Below, in pieces: positions 47,616 to 60,264 of a stretch of 64,000 bases of DNA; position 1 is the stretch's first letter, and each line of letters begins with the position of its first letter. The notes beneath the pieces were generated by a model. It was not told where the DNA came from. It was given only the letters and a program-made list of their open reading frames with translations, and ran no database searches. The position numbers and the translations under genes were made by a program. Origin of the DNA: Papaver somniferum (Eukaryota; Streptophyta; Magnoliopsida; Ranunculales; Papaveraceae); assembly GCF_003573695.1 (NCBI RefSeq), contig NC_039363.1:161526747-161590746 (forward strand). Direction: 5' to 3'.

Positions 47616-48480
47616 ATAGTATAATGTTGACAATCGTTATCCCTACTATATTACTGATGAATCTGACTCGGAAGTAGAAAGGGAAGCAGCCAAGGAAAGT
47701 GATGAGATTCTTAAACGACACGGATGTCAGGCTTCTGAGGTCAGTCGACTGAAAACCAAAGTCAACAATCTAATTGGTAAGGTTAATGAAAAAGATTCAC
47801 GGATATGGAATCTAGTTGAAGAAAATGCTGAAGTAGATATGCAAATTATCTCACTCGAGGCTCGACTAGAGAAAAATTCCCTGGGACCTCAATGTCTACT
47901 GGACACCCCACTAACTCCATATAGCACATGTGAAATCTGAAAATTATCCTTATCTATGGCTTCATTAAAAATGAAGGAGTTAGAGGAAATGATTGTTAAT
48001 TGTACTCATGATAACTCAAGTAAATCTCCTTTAGAATTCCATGTTTGAAATACGACTATTTTGAAAAGAGATGACCAATTAATTTTCTCTGACCAAGAAA
48101 AAGCTCTCTCTCCAACAACGAAAAGCTTTGTGAAGAGTTCTTATGCCAATATTACTCAGTCTGATCCCATCAGAGCTCAGAAAATTTGCTACTTCTGTAA
48201 TGCAACAGGACATGTTCAAAGAAAGTGTAACCTCGGAGTTGAAAACAATAAGTTCGGATCACGACACTCTGAATCTTATGTTAAAAGAAATGACTGATAT
48301 TTCAAACTCAAAACCTTTGGGCTTGAAAAAAGATACTGGTTTACGTATCAAAGTACATTCCAGGAATGTTAGTACAACTTACTCATCCAATAGAACAAAA
48401 AGCAAGAGCAGCAACTTAGTTTCAAAGAAGATTTTAAAGAGTCCCTCAAATTCTTTCATATGAGTTCCTAAAAGAACTCA
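47616..48480 (+). pseudogene. gag: copia gag, coiled-coil plus CCHC knuckle, two in-frame stops
   Basis: One frame runs from about 47616 to 48297 with TGA codons at 47938-47940 and 48046-48048. It encodes an acidic start (DESDSEVEREAAKE), a clear coiled coil (VSRLKTKVNNLIGKVNEKDS and on) and an intact CX2CX4HX4C knuckle (CYFCNATGHVQRKC). A second frame (48143-48463) may carry the tail after a shift. The UBN2 part is missing between the primer site and 47616, and sequence after 48480 is not copia. Coiled-coil gag fits Sireviruses. Confidence 0.7.
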
Positions 48481-49548
48481 CTATAGGGAAAGTCATATTC
48501 GTAAAATCACATCAAAAGTTATGTATCTCTGATCAGTATCAGAATCATAAGAAATTTGTATCTTCATAAGGAGCGAATCGCAGTTCTATAACATCATGAC
48601 AGTAATAATATATGACATCGATATTAGGGTTTCTGAGGCAAAACTTTTAACATTCCATATATTTCATGTCTAAAGTTGAAAGACTCAGCATATTTGTTGA
48701 ATTCAGAATTCATCTCTGGTTTCTGAATTAAGAATTATATATGATGATGATCACATCATATCTAAATGCTCCTAGACATATTGCATGCTAGTATAGAGAA
48801 ATGAATCAATTAAATCTAGTCGAAGTATTCATCAGATTGAATTCCTAGAAATTATACACTAATTGAACCCTAACATTCACCCACTCAGGATCCATGGATT
48901 TTCTCAGTCAAATTCCATGGAAAGTAATGGATATTGACCTTTCGGGCATTTTTGGAACCCCCGAGTAACCAACGAGCAAGAGGAACGAGTGTATTTAGTA
49001 ATAATTCTCAAAAGAGCATTCAAAAAACATGGAAGAACTAAGATTGGAAGTCTGATCAAAGAAGGAAAAAGAAGAGAGATAAAATAATAACAAATAATAA
49101 AGGAACTGTAAGGGTGGGCCCACCCGGCTAGCTGGACGACCGTGCCGCCGGTTCTAGCTGGCCCTCCCCTCTTTTCCTTATTTTATTATCATTATTATGG
49201 TTTTGCAATTTCAAGGATTCCTTTTTCAATCGGAACTCCTGAAACTTTCACATCTCTTCATGAATGTGGTTAGAAAAGAAAATGGTCCCGCAACCATCTT
49301 GACTTGTCCTTATACCACCCACCATGAGAAATATTAAAATAATATTATTTTAATACATTTAATAGTGGTCCTTCCACCACTATTAAGAGTTTCAGTTAAA
49401 CTCAAATTCTTCATACAATGATGAAATAATGCTCGTTGGACCATCAGAAAATACCAAAATTTTCAGGATTTGTCCGCGGAGAGCATAGAAAAACGAGCAT
49501 GCCACCATGACCGGTCATGGTCCTTTGGCTTGAAAAATCCGGTCCCAC
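48481..49548. other. unassigned repeat-like DNA left of the Athila element
   Basis: No gene. An 11-bp-arm hairpin lies at 49359-49386. It is interrupted by the Athila insertion and its other half should continue at 60265. It may be an old LTR, but I cannot define both ends. Confidence 0.4.
49359..49386. repeat. perfect 11-bp-arm inverted repeat
   Basis: TTAATAGTGGT and ACCACTATTAA flank the 6-base loop CCTTCC. Confidence 0.5.
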
Positions 49549-49553
49549 CTCTT

Positions 49554-51026
49554 TGATAGACATATTTATGTGTCTAATTTGTCCTCAGTGTTCCGTATTG
49601 TTAGTACTCGATTTCGTACTTATTATGGTGTTTTGTATGTTTGTAGGTATTTTTTGGGAAATAAATATTATTGGAAAATTCGGCTCGAAAAGTTGCTCAG
49701 AGCACCCCCGGAGGAAAATTGCTATACGGACCCCCATTTTCGCTAAGTGTCACCCACGACTATATGTAGCCCATTTTTGTCCACAACACCCTTCTTCCTC
49801 GTTTGAATTAATTTTTTTGGCGGGAAACTGTTTTTTTTCACCTGCAACATATTCTTCTTCGGATTTGGAGGAGCTGCAGTGAGACTCAATGGCTGAATTT
49901 GCAAGGGATGACTTTACGGAGCGTAACAGGCGTGGTATGGTTGATTGTTTCGATTAGAATTGGATGCATCTTCGGATTGAAGCTAAACAGGGCAAGCCGT
50001 GTTCACAAGGGAGACAGTCACGGGATTACAACGAGTTTGGACGTGTACCGCACGCGTTGGTTGCTTCAGAAACGTGAAGTAGTTAAACAAAGATTCTATG
50101 CACGTATCCAGACGCGTGCAGGAGAAGAAAATATTCCCGAGAATATTTTCTTTGCTGCCGGAGTTATGAGGATTATTTGGAGTAATGGGATGATATTCGA
50201 AGGCCTCTGTGGGTATATATATAGGCTTCTGGTATCACATTTAGGGAACGGAGAGTTTGGGGAGAGTTTAGAGTAACAACAGAGGAGATTAATCGTGTTG
50301 CAGAGAAAACTTTTCTGCTGCTGCTAGGAAGAACACGAAGAACATTAGACGCCCAGCCAGCAGTCGTATTTTCAACAGAGAACGACAGTTTGGTGTGGGT
50401 CGTGGTATTCCAGAGACTACAACACTTCATATTTATCGTTCTTTGTAACAGTGTTTTGCAACAATTATAAACGTTGCAAACACCCGATTTTCATCATTTT
50501 CTCCATTTCATCATTTATACACCTACTTTGAGCTATGAAATCAACTTTTGAGCGTGTTTCCAACATCATGATGAGCTAAACCCAATCCTTGGGGCTAGGA
50601 GTAAGCCGTTGTTTCGGTAAAAGTGATATATTTCTATTAATTAATTACAACAACTCTATTATGATTTTTGCATTGAACTAAAAAATGTTTATATGATTTT
50701 GATTAGTTAGGTGTATTTTCTCTTGATAGAATATGCTTGCTTTAGGGTTTTGATATTCTATGCTTGGATTAACATCTATTCTTTTGGAAATCTACATGTC
50801 TAGGCAATACTATTAGAATCAATTTGAATGTTGAGTTGCATAATTATTGTTTTATTAAATCACTAATATCAACCAATGGTCGAATCCTAGCCCTATTCTC
50901 TCCATAATTTTCACAACATCTTTTTAATTTAGTTTGCTATTTTTATTTATCAAAAAAAATCTAAAAATCCGCTTTCACAAGTCTTGAACGAATCATATTA
51001 CTACAACATCATTGAAAATCACATCA
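49554..51026 (+). mobile_element. Athila-like 5' LTR, 1473 bp
   Basis: TGATAGACATATTTATG at the start, AAAATCACATCA at the end. TATA box TATATATATA at 50214-50223. It differs from the 3' LTR by scattered substitutions and by lacking an 11-bp and an about 18-bp duplication, so the insertion is not recent. ORFs inside it look like chance. Confidence 0.88.
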
Positions 51027-51031
51027 ATTTT

Positions 51032-51050
51032 TGGCGCCGCCGACGCGGAC
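51032..51050 (+). other. primer-binding site, modified Asp-like
   Basis: TGGCGCCGCCGACGCGGAC starts five bases after the LTR. The first eight bases agree with the tRNA-Asp complement of the array element; the following bases do not, until GGAC. It may pair with another tRNA or be mutated. Confidence 0.6.
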
Positions 51051-52165
51051 TTGTCTTTAGGCTAGAGTTTTTAGATTTTTTTTTTTTTTTAGATTTTTAT
51101 TTTATTTGTTCTTCTTTACGTTTTTGGGTTTTTGTCTTTTCCTTTCAGATTTTGGAATTTGGAGCGAAAGAAAATTTTGCCAAAGCTTTTGGTGAATACT
51201 TAAAGACTGGAGTAAAAGGCAAAGCGAAAGGAGCGAAAGGAGCGAAAGAAGGAGATTTTTTTTTATAAAAAAAGAGAGAAAAAAGAAAAGAGAGACATTT
51301 TTATTTTTGTAGATTTTTATTTTTTTAGACTTTCTTTTTCTTTTGCACTTTATATTTTTGGACTTTGGACTTTAAATTTTGGGACATTATTTTTTAAACC
51401 CTACGGAAGGGTAGTTTAAATATAAATTGTTTGCAGAGAAGGACGGTTATTACGATATCCTCGGCCCCTCGGGTTCGTACATGACATAGGAGTCGTGGCC
51501 CGAGTCGACTACAAAGGTTCATCCCCCGTCTGGTACGGGAGGTAAGTTTGTCGAAACACTCGCGAATCCCCTGTCAGCGAGTTACTGTCTTCCTTCGTAT
51601 GAATATATGTTGAGGACTTGAAAACGACTGCTTTAAATTCCTAGTAAAGGGCAAGGACTGGCCATACAAGATAAGGGTTCGGATTTCATCATTGTTCTCT
51701 TCTTTCCCGCCTTAGGAAAACGACACCAAACGCGAACCTAAGCCTAAAATTTTGACTAGAACGAACCCGATAGGGTGACGAGCTTAACAGGAAAGTCATT
51801 CGAAAAATATTGGTTACTCTTTTAAGCATACATCGAAGTTCTTGACGGTTTCTATAAGTTGAATGCGTGACTGCGCTGCCTTGTAATACTGGTGAGGCCT
51901 TGGGTATCAAAGCTCCACCGAGCTTCCATCGCCTCTATTCAACTTACTTTAACTCGGATTGATTCCAGAGGGGTTTTCTTAAATTGTAACGAATTCCCGT
52001 TCGAATGATTAGAAGCTGGTCTAGAAACAATCTAAGTGGAGCCATCATGCTTTTTGTTTGCTAGAAATCAGCAGGTTTGTTGTGGTGGAGTCATCCTTGT
52101 TTGTGTTTGCATAGAACATCCCTTCCTTTTTAGGACTTTTCTTTTTAATTTTGTTTTTATAGTGT
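51051..52165 (+). other. Athila-like 5' leader
   Basis: About 1.1 kb of non-coding leader, typical for Athila. It contains T-rich runs, a small GGAGCGAAA repeat (about 51226-51250) and a GC-richer block (51441-51560). The open frame at 50984-51268 starts in the LTR and is probably chance. Confidence 0.6.
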
Positions 52166-54092
52166 ATGCCCGAAGTTTTTAAACGGGCTTGGAAAAGAAA
52201 CACTCTAGGTCGTTTGATTAGTGACAAACCTAGTAGTTCTTCTTGTGAAGGCGGGGAGCTCGAAGACTCTTCTTTTGAGAGCCCCGTTTTTGGAAACTTC
52301 AGTTTTGAGAATCTGTCTCTTCGTGAGGAAAGTACCCCTAGTACTCCTATTTCTTTGGTAGTTCCAAAAATGGCAACTTTGAAAGCTTTGCTAAACCCAA
52401 CTAGGACCTCTCGTCCGTCTTGTATCAAGTTAGCTGAAACCGAGGCAAATTATGAACTGAAACCTGGGACTTTACATATGCTCCCAATGTTTTTAGGGAA
52501 GGATAATGAGAACCCCTATTTTCATGTTAGGGAATTTGAGGAAGTTTGTAGTACTCTGAAAATTAAAAACCTAAGTGATGATGCGTTGAAACTCAGGTTA
52601 TTCCCCTTTTCCTTAAAAGATAAAGCCAAATCTTGGCTGTATAGTTTGGACTCTGAATCAATTGAAACCTATGGCCAACTTACTTCTGCCTTTAAATATA
52701 AGTTTTTACCAAGGCATAAAACATCGTCTATTAGGACAAAAATATGTACTTTTTCCCAACAAGAGGGAGAATCTTTATATAGGTACTTAGAAAGGTTCAA
52801 TGACTTGATATCTCAATGTCCTCATCATGGTCTGGAGAAGGTTAGGTTAGTTCAGATCCTCTACGAGGGTTGAGATTATTCAACAACAACCATGGTTGAG
52901 TCCTTATGCACAGGTGGGTTTGAGAATAAAACTGTTGATGAAGCGATGACATTTTTGAATGAAATCGCCGATAAGACCCAACAATGGGAAAATAGTAGGG
53001 AACCCCAGAAAACAATTCTTCTAAGTATAGGAAATGCTAATAGGGTAGAAGGATCTTATGATTCAGATGCCAAAATAGCAACTATAGACAAAAGGTTAGA
53101 ATCCTTAGAATTAGGTCACTCTAGTGGTAGTAGTGGAAGAAATGAGCCTTTTTGGGAAGGAGATGTTGTTGAAGAGCAAGCCAATGCTCTTTATAACAAC
53201 ACTAGGTTTTATAATCGACAGAAGTTTGACCCCATATTCAGAAACCTATAAACCTGGCTGGAGAAACCATCCAAACCTTTCTTGGTCCAAGGGCCAGAAT
53301 CAAGGTCAGTCTAATAATGCTCAGGTTCCCCCAGGTTTTGGCTATACTAAGAATCCTTCAGCTACGTCACAGTTTCAGAACCCTTCAGATAAGAAGATTA
53401 TGAGTTTAGAAGAGTCTCTTGTTGTGTTAACCCGTAACACTGTGCAGTTTCAGCAATCTGTTGCTCAAGGTTTAGAAGAAAATAAGAGAATAGGTCAGGA
53501 TAACTCTCAGGCTATTTCCGAGTTGAAAACCCAGGTTAGTCAGATAAATGAGTCTTTAAGAGAAAGAGGTAAGTTTCCTAGTCAGACTCAACCCAACCTT
53601 AGAGGAATTAATGAAATAGGTGAAAGACCATCTGATCATGTGAATGCTATTAAAACCCTTAGGAATGGTAGAGTGATAGACAACAAGGTTTCCATGCCTG
53701 ATAGTGAACATGCTGTAGTTCACCCTTCTGAACCAGAAACTGAGGAGACTGATAGAGTCTCTAAAGAGATCAATGAGGGTCATATTGAGCCCGACTTTGT
53801 CCCTAGAGCCTCATTCCCACATCTTCTAGTTCCAACTAAGAGGGAGTCCAATTTTAATGATATATTGGAGGTTTTTAAGCAGGTAACTATCAACCTTCCA
53901 CTACTAGATGCAATTAAGCAGATTCCCTCTTATGCCAAGTTTCTCAAGGATATGTGTACGCGAAAGCGAAAGCTTAATGTCCATAAGAAAGCCTTTCTAG
54001 CTAGTCAGGTGAGTTCTATTATTCAGAATACCACTACTCCTAAGTATAAAGACCCAGGGTCCCCTACCATTTCTTGCACAATAGGTAAATAC
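52166..54092 (+). pseudogene. gag: Athila-like gag
   Basis: ATG at 52166 (MPEVFKRAWKRNTLGR). The retrotransposon gag domain is at about residues 100-235, with AKSWLYSLDSESI and EGESLYRYLERFNDLI. It is broken by an in-frame TGA at 52871-52873 after LVQILYEG, resumes in the same frame (FNEIADKTQQW-like helix region near 52950), then shifts frame near 53230 before YKPGWRNHPNLSW. The last part carries a helical linker (LEESLVVLTRNTVQFQQS) leading to protease. No CCHC knuckle is seen. The protein would form the particle; two lesions prevent it. Confidence 0.82.
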
Positions 54093-57000
54093 CGTGTTGA
54101 GAAAGCGTTGCTTGACTTAGGAGCTAGTGTGAACATACTACCATATCATGTGTACCTTAAGCTAGGACTTGGTGAGATGAAACCTACCCAGATGACACTT
54201 CAGTTAGCTGATAGGTCCGTTAAAATTCCTCGTGGTGCGATAGAGGATGTTCTCATATAGGTCGACAAGTTTATTTATCCAGTGGATTTTGTTATTTTAG
54301 ATACCCAACCTGTCGCTGACCCAGAGAACCAGATACCGGTAATTTTAGGTCGCCCGTTTTTAGCTACATCCAATGCGATCATCAACTGTCGAAATGGTAT
54401 TATGAAATTGTCTTTTGGTAATATGACTATTGAGCTGAACATTTTTAATATTAGTAAGCTACCCTCTGAACTAGATGACTCGAACATAGAAGAGGTGAAC
54501 ATGATAGGAACATTAGTCGAGGAGTCATTACCAAACATTTTGTTAGAAGATCCATTAGAGAAATGCCTAGCTCACTTTGGGATTGATTTTGATGATGATA
54601 ATATGATTAATGAGGTGAATGCTTTGTTAGATTCAACCCCTTTGTTAGATACTAGTAATGGATGGAAACCTAAGATCGAACCACTACCAGTTTCTAAGTC
54701 TACTCTAGTTTCTTCGTTAGAAGAGCCTCATAAGTTGGACCTAAAACCATTTCCAGATTCCCTGAAATATGTGTTTTTAGGCCCGTATGAGACTTTACCT
54801 GTGATTATTTCTTCCGTCTTGGATAGTAATCAGGAAAGTAGGTTAGTAACCATACTTCAAAACAACAAGGAAGCTTTAGGGTGGACCATAGCTGACATTA
54901 AGGGTATAAGTCCCACTGTTTGTATGCATCAGATCTATTTAGAGAGTGATTCCAAACCTTCTAGGGAGATGCAACGTCGACTAAACCCTAATATGAAAGA
55001 GGTAGTTCTAAACGAGGTCCTTAAGTTGTTAGATGCAGGCATTATCTACCCCATTTCAGAAAGTAAGTGGGTCAGCCCCGTTCAGTTGTACCCAAGAAAT
55101 CCGGTATTACTGCAGTCCAGAATGATAACAATGAGTTAATCCCGGCCCGAGTGACCACAGGTTGGCGTGTTTGTATTGACTATAGGAAATTGAACAAGGT
55201 CACCAGGAAGGACCACTTTCCCCTTCCCTTAATCGACCAGATGCTAGAGAGATTAGCTGGACATAGTCACTACTGCTTTTTAGATGGCTACTCTGGATAT
55301 AATCAGATCGTTATTGCTCCAGAAGACCAGGAGAAAACCACTTTTACCTGTCCCTTTGGTACCTTTGTGTATAGACGCATGCCTTCCGGGCTTTGTAATG
55401 CCCCTGCGACTTTTCAGCGTTGCATGATGAGCATATTTTCTGACATGGTAGAACGGTTCTTAGAGGTCTTTATGGATGATTTTTCAGTGTTTGGTTCGTC
55501 TTTCGATGAGTGCTTGCATCATCTTGTAAGGAAAAAAATTTAGTGCTTAATTGGGAGAAATGTCACTTCATGGTTCGTTCAGGAATTGTTTTAGGGCATA
55601 TCGTATCTTCTAAGGGTATAGAGGTAGATAAAGCCAAAGTTGACCTTATTAAGACTTTACAAGTCCCAAAAACCGTAAGAAATATTAGGTCATTCTTAGG
55701 GCATGTAGGTTTTTATCGTCGATTCATTAAGGATTTTAGCCTAATTTCTAGACCTCTTTGCAATTTGCTTGCAAAAGATGTTAAGTTTGTCTTTACTGAT
55801 GCTTGGTTAGAGGATTTTGAGAAGCTTAATAATTTACTCACTACCGCCCCCATAGTCCAGGCACCCAACTGGAACCTACCCTTTGAGATCATGTGTGATG
55901 CTTCAGATTATGCTATTGGTGTTGTGCTAGGTCAGCGAGAAAACAAATTACTTCATGTGATTTACTATGCTAGCAAAACTCTGAATGATGCCCAGTTGAA
56001 CTATACCACTACCGAGAAGGAACTGTTAGCCATTGTGTTTACCTTAGACAAGTTTAGACCCTATCTATTAGGTTATAAGATCATCATATATACTGATCAT
56101 GCTGCTTTGAAATATCTTTTGTTTAAGAAGGATACAAAACCTAGATTGATTAGGTGGATCCTTTTGTTGCAAGAGTTTTCTCCAGACATTAGAGACAAAA
56201 AGGATGCCGAAAATGTTGTAGCAGACCACTTGTCTAGGCTAGTTGTTAGTTCCCCTGATAATTACCTTCCTATAAGGGATAGCTTTCCTGATGAACAATT
56301 GTTCTTTGTTACCCAATTACCTTGGTATGCGAATATAGAGAACTATCTTGTTACCGGTCGAATGCCCCAACATTGGGGTAAACAAGATCGTTCTAGGTTT
56401 TTAGCTAAGGTTAAGCATTTCTTTTGGGATGATCCTTATTTGTTTAAGTATTGTCCATACCAGATTATTAGGATATGTATACCTGAGAGTGACCAGTCCA
56501 GTATTATTTCCTTTTTTCATGATCATGCTTGTGGGGGTCACTTTAGTGCTAAGAAAACTGCAGCTAAGATATTGCAGTGTGGATTCTATTGGCCTTCGTT
56601 GTTTCAAGACTCCCACAGTTACTGTGTGACTTGTGAACGTTGCCAGAAATTAGGAACCATTTCCCGTAGGAACATGATGCCCTTGAACCCTATTTTAGTT
56701 GTGGAGGTCTTTGACGTGTGGGGTATTGACTTTATGGGTCCGTTTCCTAATTTTTTTGATAACTTATACATCCTTGTCGTTGTAGACTATGTCTCTAAGT
56801 GGATTGAGGCGTCTGCGTGTAAAACCAATGACCATAGGGTTGTGATTGATTTCTTGAAAAATAATATACTTACACGTTTTGGTACACGGCGAGCTATAAT
56901 TAGTGATGGAGGGTCGCACTTTTGTAATGGACCTTTTAGGCTTTTGATGAAAAAATATGGTATTACACATAAGGTAGTTACCCCGTATCATCCACATACT

Positions 57001-57615
57001 AGTGGTCAGGTAGAAGTTTCCAATAGGGATATAAAATGTATATTAGAGAAAACAGTTAATCCTAATCGGAAAGACTGGTCGTCTAGGCTTACTGATGCCT
57101 TATGAGCTTACCGTACTGCGTTTAAGACCCCCATTGGAATGTCGCCTTATCGGCTTGTTTATGGCAAGGCATGTCACTTACCTGTTGAGTTAGAACATAG
57201 AGCTTATTGGGATGTTAAGCAGCTAAAATTTTCACTCGACAAGGCAGGAGCCCATAGGAAACTCCATCTCAATGAGTTGGAAGAGATTCGTAGAGAGGCA
57301 TACGATAGTGCTAAGGAGTATAAGAACAAAATGAAACTTGTGCATGATAGAAATATCTTAAGAAAGTCATTTTATCCAGGTCAAAAAGTTCTTCTGTATG
57401 ATACCTGCTTGCATCTTTTCCCTGGGAAGTTACGTTCTCGGTGGACGGGTCTTTTTATTGTTCGCACTGTTTTTCCTCATGGAGCTGTTGAGATCAAGAC
57501 ACCGGATGGTAGTAGTTCTTCAAAGGTTAACGGTCAGAGATTGAAACCCTTTTTAGAGCCCTTTCCTACAGGTGATATTGATGAGGTACCTTTGGAGGAC
57601 CATGTTTACCCTTGA
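54093..57615 (+). pseudogene. pol: Athila-like pol: protease, RT, RNase H, integrase
   Basis: Protease DLGAS at 54114-54128, then a TAG at 54258-54260. RT core (VCIDYRKLNKVTRKDHFPLP, FMDD at 55469-55480), preceded by a one-base frameshift near 55085 and followed by a short deletion with frameshift near 55525. RNase H (CDASDYAIG from 55897, [10 protein letters not shown]). Integrase HHCC (HACGGH ... CVTCERC, about 56525-56645), catalytic D at 56728, D at 56905, E at 57013, TGA at 57103-57105, then the C-terminal part to 57615. All motifs are readable, so decay is moderate. The TGA sits where the family has a tryptophan. Confidence 0.85.
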
Positions 57616-58766
57616 TTGACCATCGAGGCGATTGTATGTTGTATATTAGTTTTTGATTTATCTCTTCACCCAGGTACTATCTTTCCGACTTCTCTCTTTA
57701 CTAATTCCTCATGTTACTTTACTGTTTGGTATTGCTCTTTCATTAGAAACATTGAGGAAAATGTTAGATTTAAGTTTGGGGGTGGGGAAGAAATTTTTTG
57801 TTAGCTTTTAGTTGCAATAAATAAACTCCATAGCCTAGAAATTTATTATTATTAAGGTTGGCACTAACCAATCTAAGTGGATGGGAACATCTTGGTTGTA
57901 GGAGTTGAGGAATCCATCTGATTAGATGGAAACATATAAAGAGTCTATCCATAAAAGCACAGAGCTCAGGTGTTAGAATTAAAAAAAAAACATGGTAGTT
58001 TCGCCATATCTCGTTGAATCCTAATCCTTCTATTTTTATTTTTTTTAAGTGATTTGGTGGGGAACACGATTCAAGTTGTTACCTTTGCTAGGGTGGAATA
58101 GAGTGATTGAAATACACAAAAAAAAAGAAAAAAAAAAAGAATGAGACCAGACCATTAGACCAACCGGAATAAATTCAATAAAGTCGACCACTGGTGCCCT
58201 TGTATATGCCAGTTGTGTTGACCTAGAGTTAGGTTTATCGACCACTGGTCCCCTTGTATATGCCAGTTGTGTTGATATTAGTCAGACCGATATCTCAGTC
58301 CATTAGGATAGATTCACCTTGGGAGAGGCCTTCATACATATATGGGAAACACCATTCACTTTTAACCATCTCTTTATCCATCTTCTTAATTTTTCCATGT
58401 GATTGGTTGACTCCGGTTATGATGTACTGAAACTATCTGAGTAGAGCTTTGTCACTTATATATGAATTTTAGTATGCTGAGTGCAAACTTGTATACAACA
58501 ATTGGAATTTCGCATCAGGGTACTTCCTCTTGTAGTCAATGAGAGTATGCCAACCAAGGAGATTCTTTAGTGCCTTCCAAAGTTCTGCGTAGATAGTTAG
58601 GGTCTGGAGTAAAGGTTTTGTGGGTACACCTCTGGTAAACCCTCCGGAGACAACACTCCGCCACTAGGGCCACCTAGTGGTTTAACGACTTGCTGCACGT
58701 GCTAAGTGTAATCATTTTTATTTTTATTTTTTCTAGATTAGATTTGCTCGAGGACTAGCAAATAAT
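57616..58766 (+). other. Athila-like 3' non-coding region
   Basis: No env-like ORF. An inner tract AAGTTTGGGGGTGGGGAAG lies near 57772-57790. A 39-bp segment is duplicated (58184-58222 and 58238-58276). A CCACTAGG...CCTAGTGG hairpin lies near 58660-58680. Confidence 0.65.
58184..58276 (+). repeat. direct repeat, period 54 bp
   Basis: Two copies beginning TCGACCACTGGT and ending GCCAGTTGTGTTGA, nearly identical, separated by 15 bases. Confidence 0.7.
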
Positions 58767-58781
58767 AAGTTTGGGGGTATT
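58767..58781 (+). other. polypurine tract AAGTTTGGGGGTATT
   Basis: It abuts the 3' LTR and should prime plus-strand DNA. The array element uses nearly the same sequence beside its LTRs. Confidence 0.75.
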
Positions 58782-60264
58782 TGATAGACGCATTTATGTG
58801 TCTAATTTGTCCTCAATGTTCCGTGTTGTTAGTACTCGATTTCGTACTTATTATGGTGTTTTGTGTGTTTGTAGGTATTTTTTGGGAAATAAATATTGTT
58901 GGAAAATTCGGCTCGAAAGGTTGCTCAGAGCACCCCCGAAGTAAAATTTCTATACGGACCCCCATTTTTGCTAAGTGTCACCCACGGCTATATGTAGCCC
59001 ATTTTTGTCCACAACACCCATTTTGTCCACAGCACCCTTCTCCCTCGTTTGAATTATTTTTTTTGGAGGGAAACTGTTTTTTTTCACCTGCAACATATTC
59101 TTCTTCGGATTTGGAGGATCTGCAGTGAGACTCAATGGCTGAATTTGCAAGGGATGACTTTACGGAGCGTAACAGGCGTGGTATGGTTGATTGTTTCGAT
59201 TAGAATTGGTTGCATCGTCGGATTGAATCTAAACAGGGCAAGCCGTGTTCACAAGGGAGACAGTCACGGGATTACATCGAGTTTGGACGTGTACCGCACG
59301 CGTTGGTTGCTTCAGAAACATGAAGGAGTTAAACAAAGATTCTATGCACGTATCCAGACGCGTGCAGGAGAAGAAAAAGGGAAGAAAATATTCCCGAGAA
59401 TATTTTCTTTGCTGCCGGAGTTATGAGGATTATTTGGAGTAATTGGGTGATATTCGAAGGCCTCTGTGGGTATATATAGGCTTCTGGTATCACATTTAGG
59501 GAACGGAGAGTTTGGGGAGAGTTTAGAGTAACAACAGAGGAGATTGACCGTGTTGCAGAGAAAACTTTTTTGCTGCTGCTAGGAAGAACACGAAGAACAT
59601 TAGACGCCCAGCCAGCAGTCGTATTTTCAACAGAGAACGACAGTTTGGTGTGGGTCATAGTATTCCAGAGACTACTGCATTTCATATTTATCATTCTTTG
59701 TAACAGTGTTTTGCAACAATTATAAATGTTGCAAACACCCGATTTTCATCATTTATACACCTATTTTGAGCAATGAAATCAAATTTTGAGCGTGTTTCCA
59801 ACATCATGATGAGCTAAACCTAATCCTTTGGGCTAGGAGTAAGCCGTTGTTTCGGTAAAAGTGATATATTTCTATTAATTAATTACAACAACTCTATTAT
59901 AATTTTTACATTGAACTAAAAATTGTTTATATGATTTTGATTAGTTAGGTGTATTTTCTCTTGATAGAATATGCTTGCTTTAGGGTTTTGATATTTTATG
60001 CTTGCATTAACATCTATTCTTTTGGAAATCTACATGTCTAGGCAATACTATTTGAATCAATTTGAATGTTGAGTTGCATAATTATTGTTTTATTAAATCA
60101 CTAATATCAACCAATGGTGGAATCCTAGCTCTATTCTCTCCATAATTTTCACAACATCTTTTTAATTTAGTTCGCTATTTTTATTTATCAAAAAAAATCT
60201 AAAAATCCGCTTTCACAAGTCTTGAACGAATCATATTACTACAACATCATTGAAAATCACATCA
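58782..60264 (+). mobile_element. Athila-like 3' LTR, 1483 bp
   Basis: TGATAGACGCATTTATG at the start, AAAATCACATCA at the end. TATA box TATATATA at 59471-59478. It has extra duplications relative to the 5' LTR near 59020 and 59372. Confidence 0.88.

Noticed and set aside
57616..58766. Env-like ORF after Athila-type integrase
   Set aside because: Only short frames are present and none has a signal peptide or membrane segment in a credible context.
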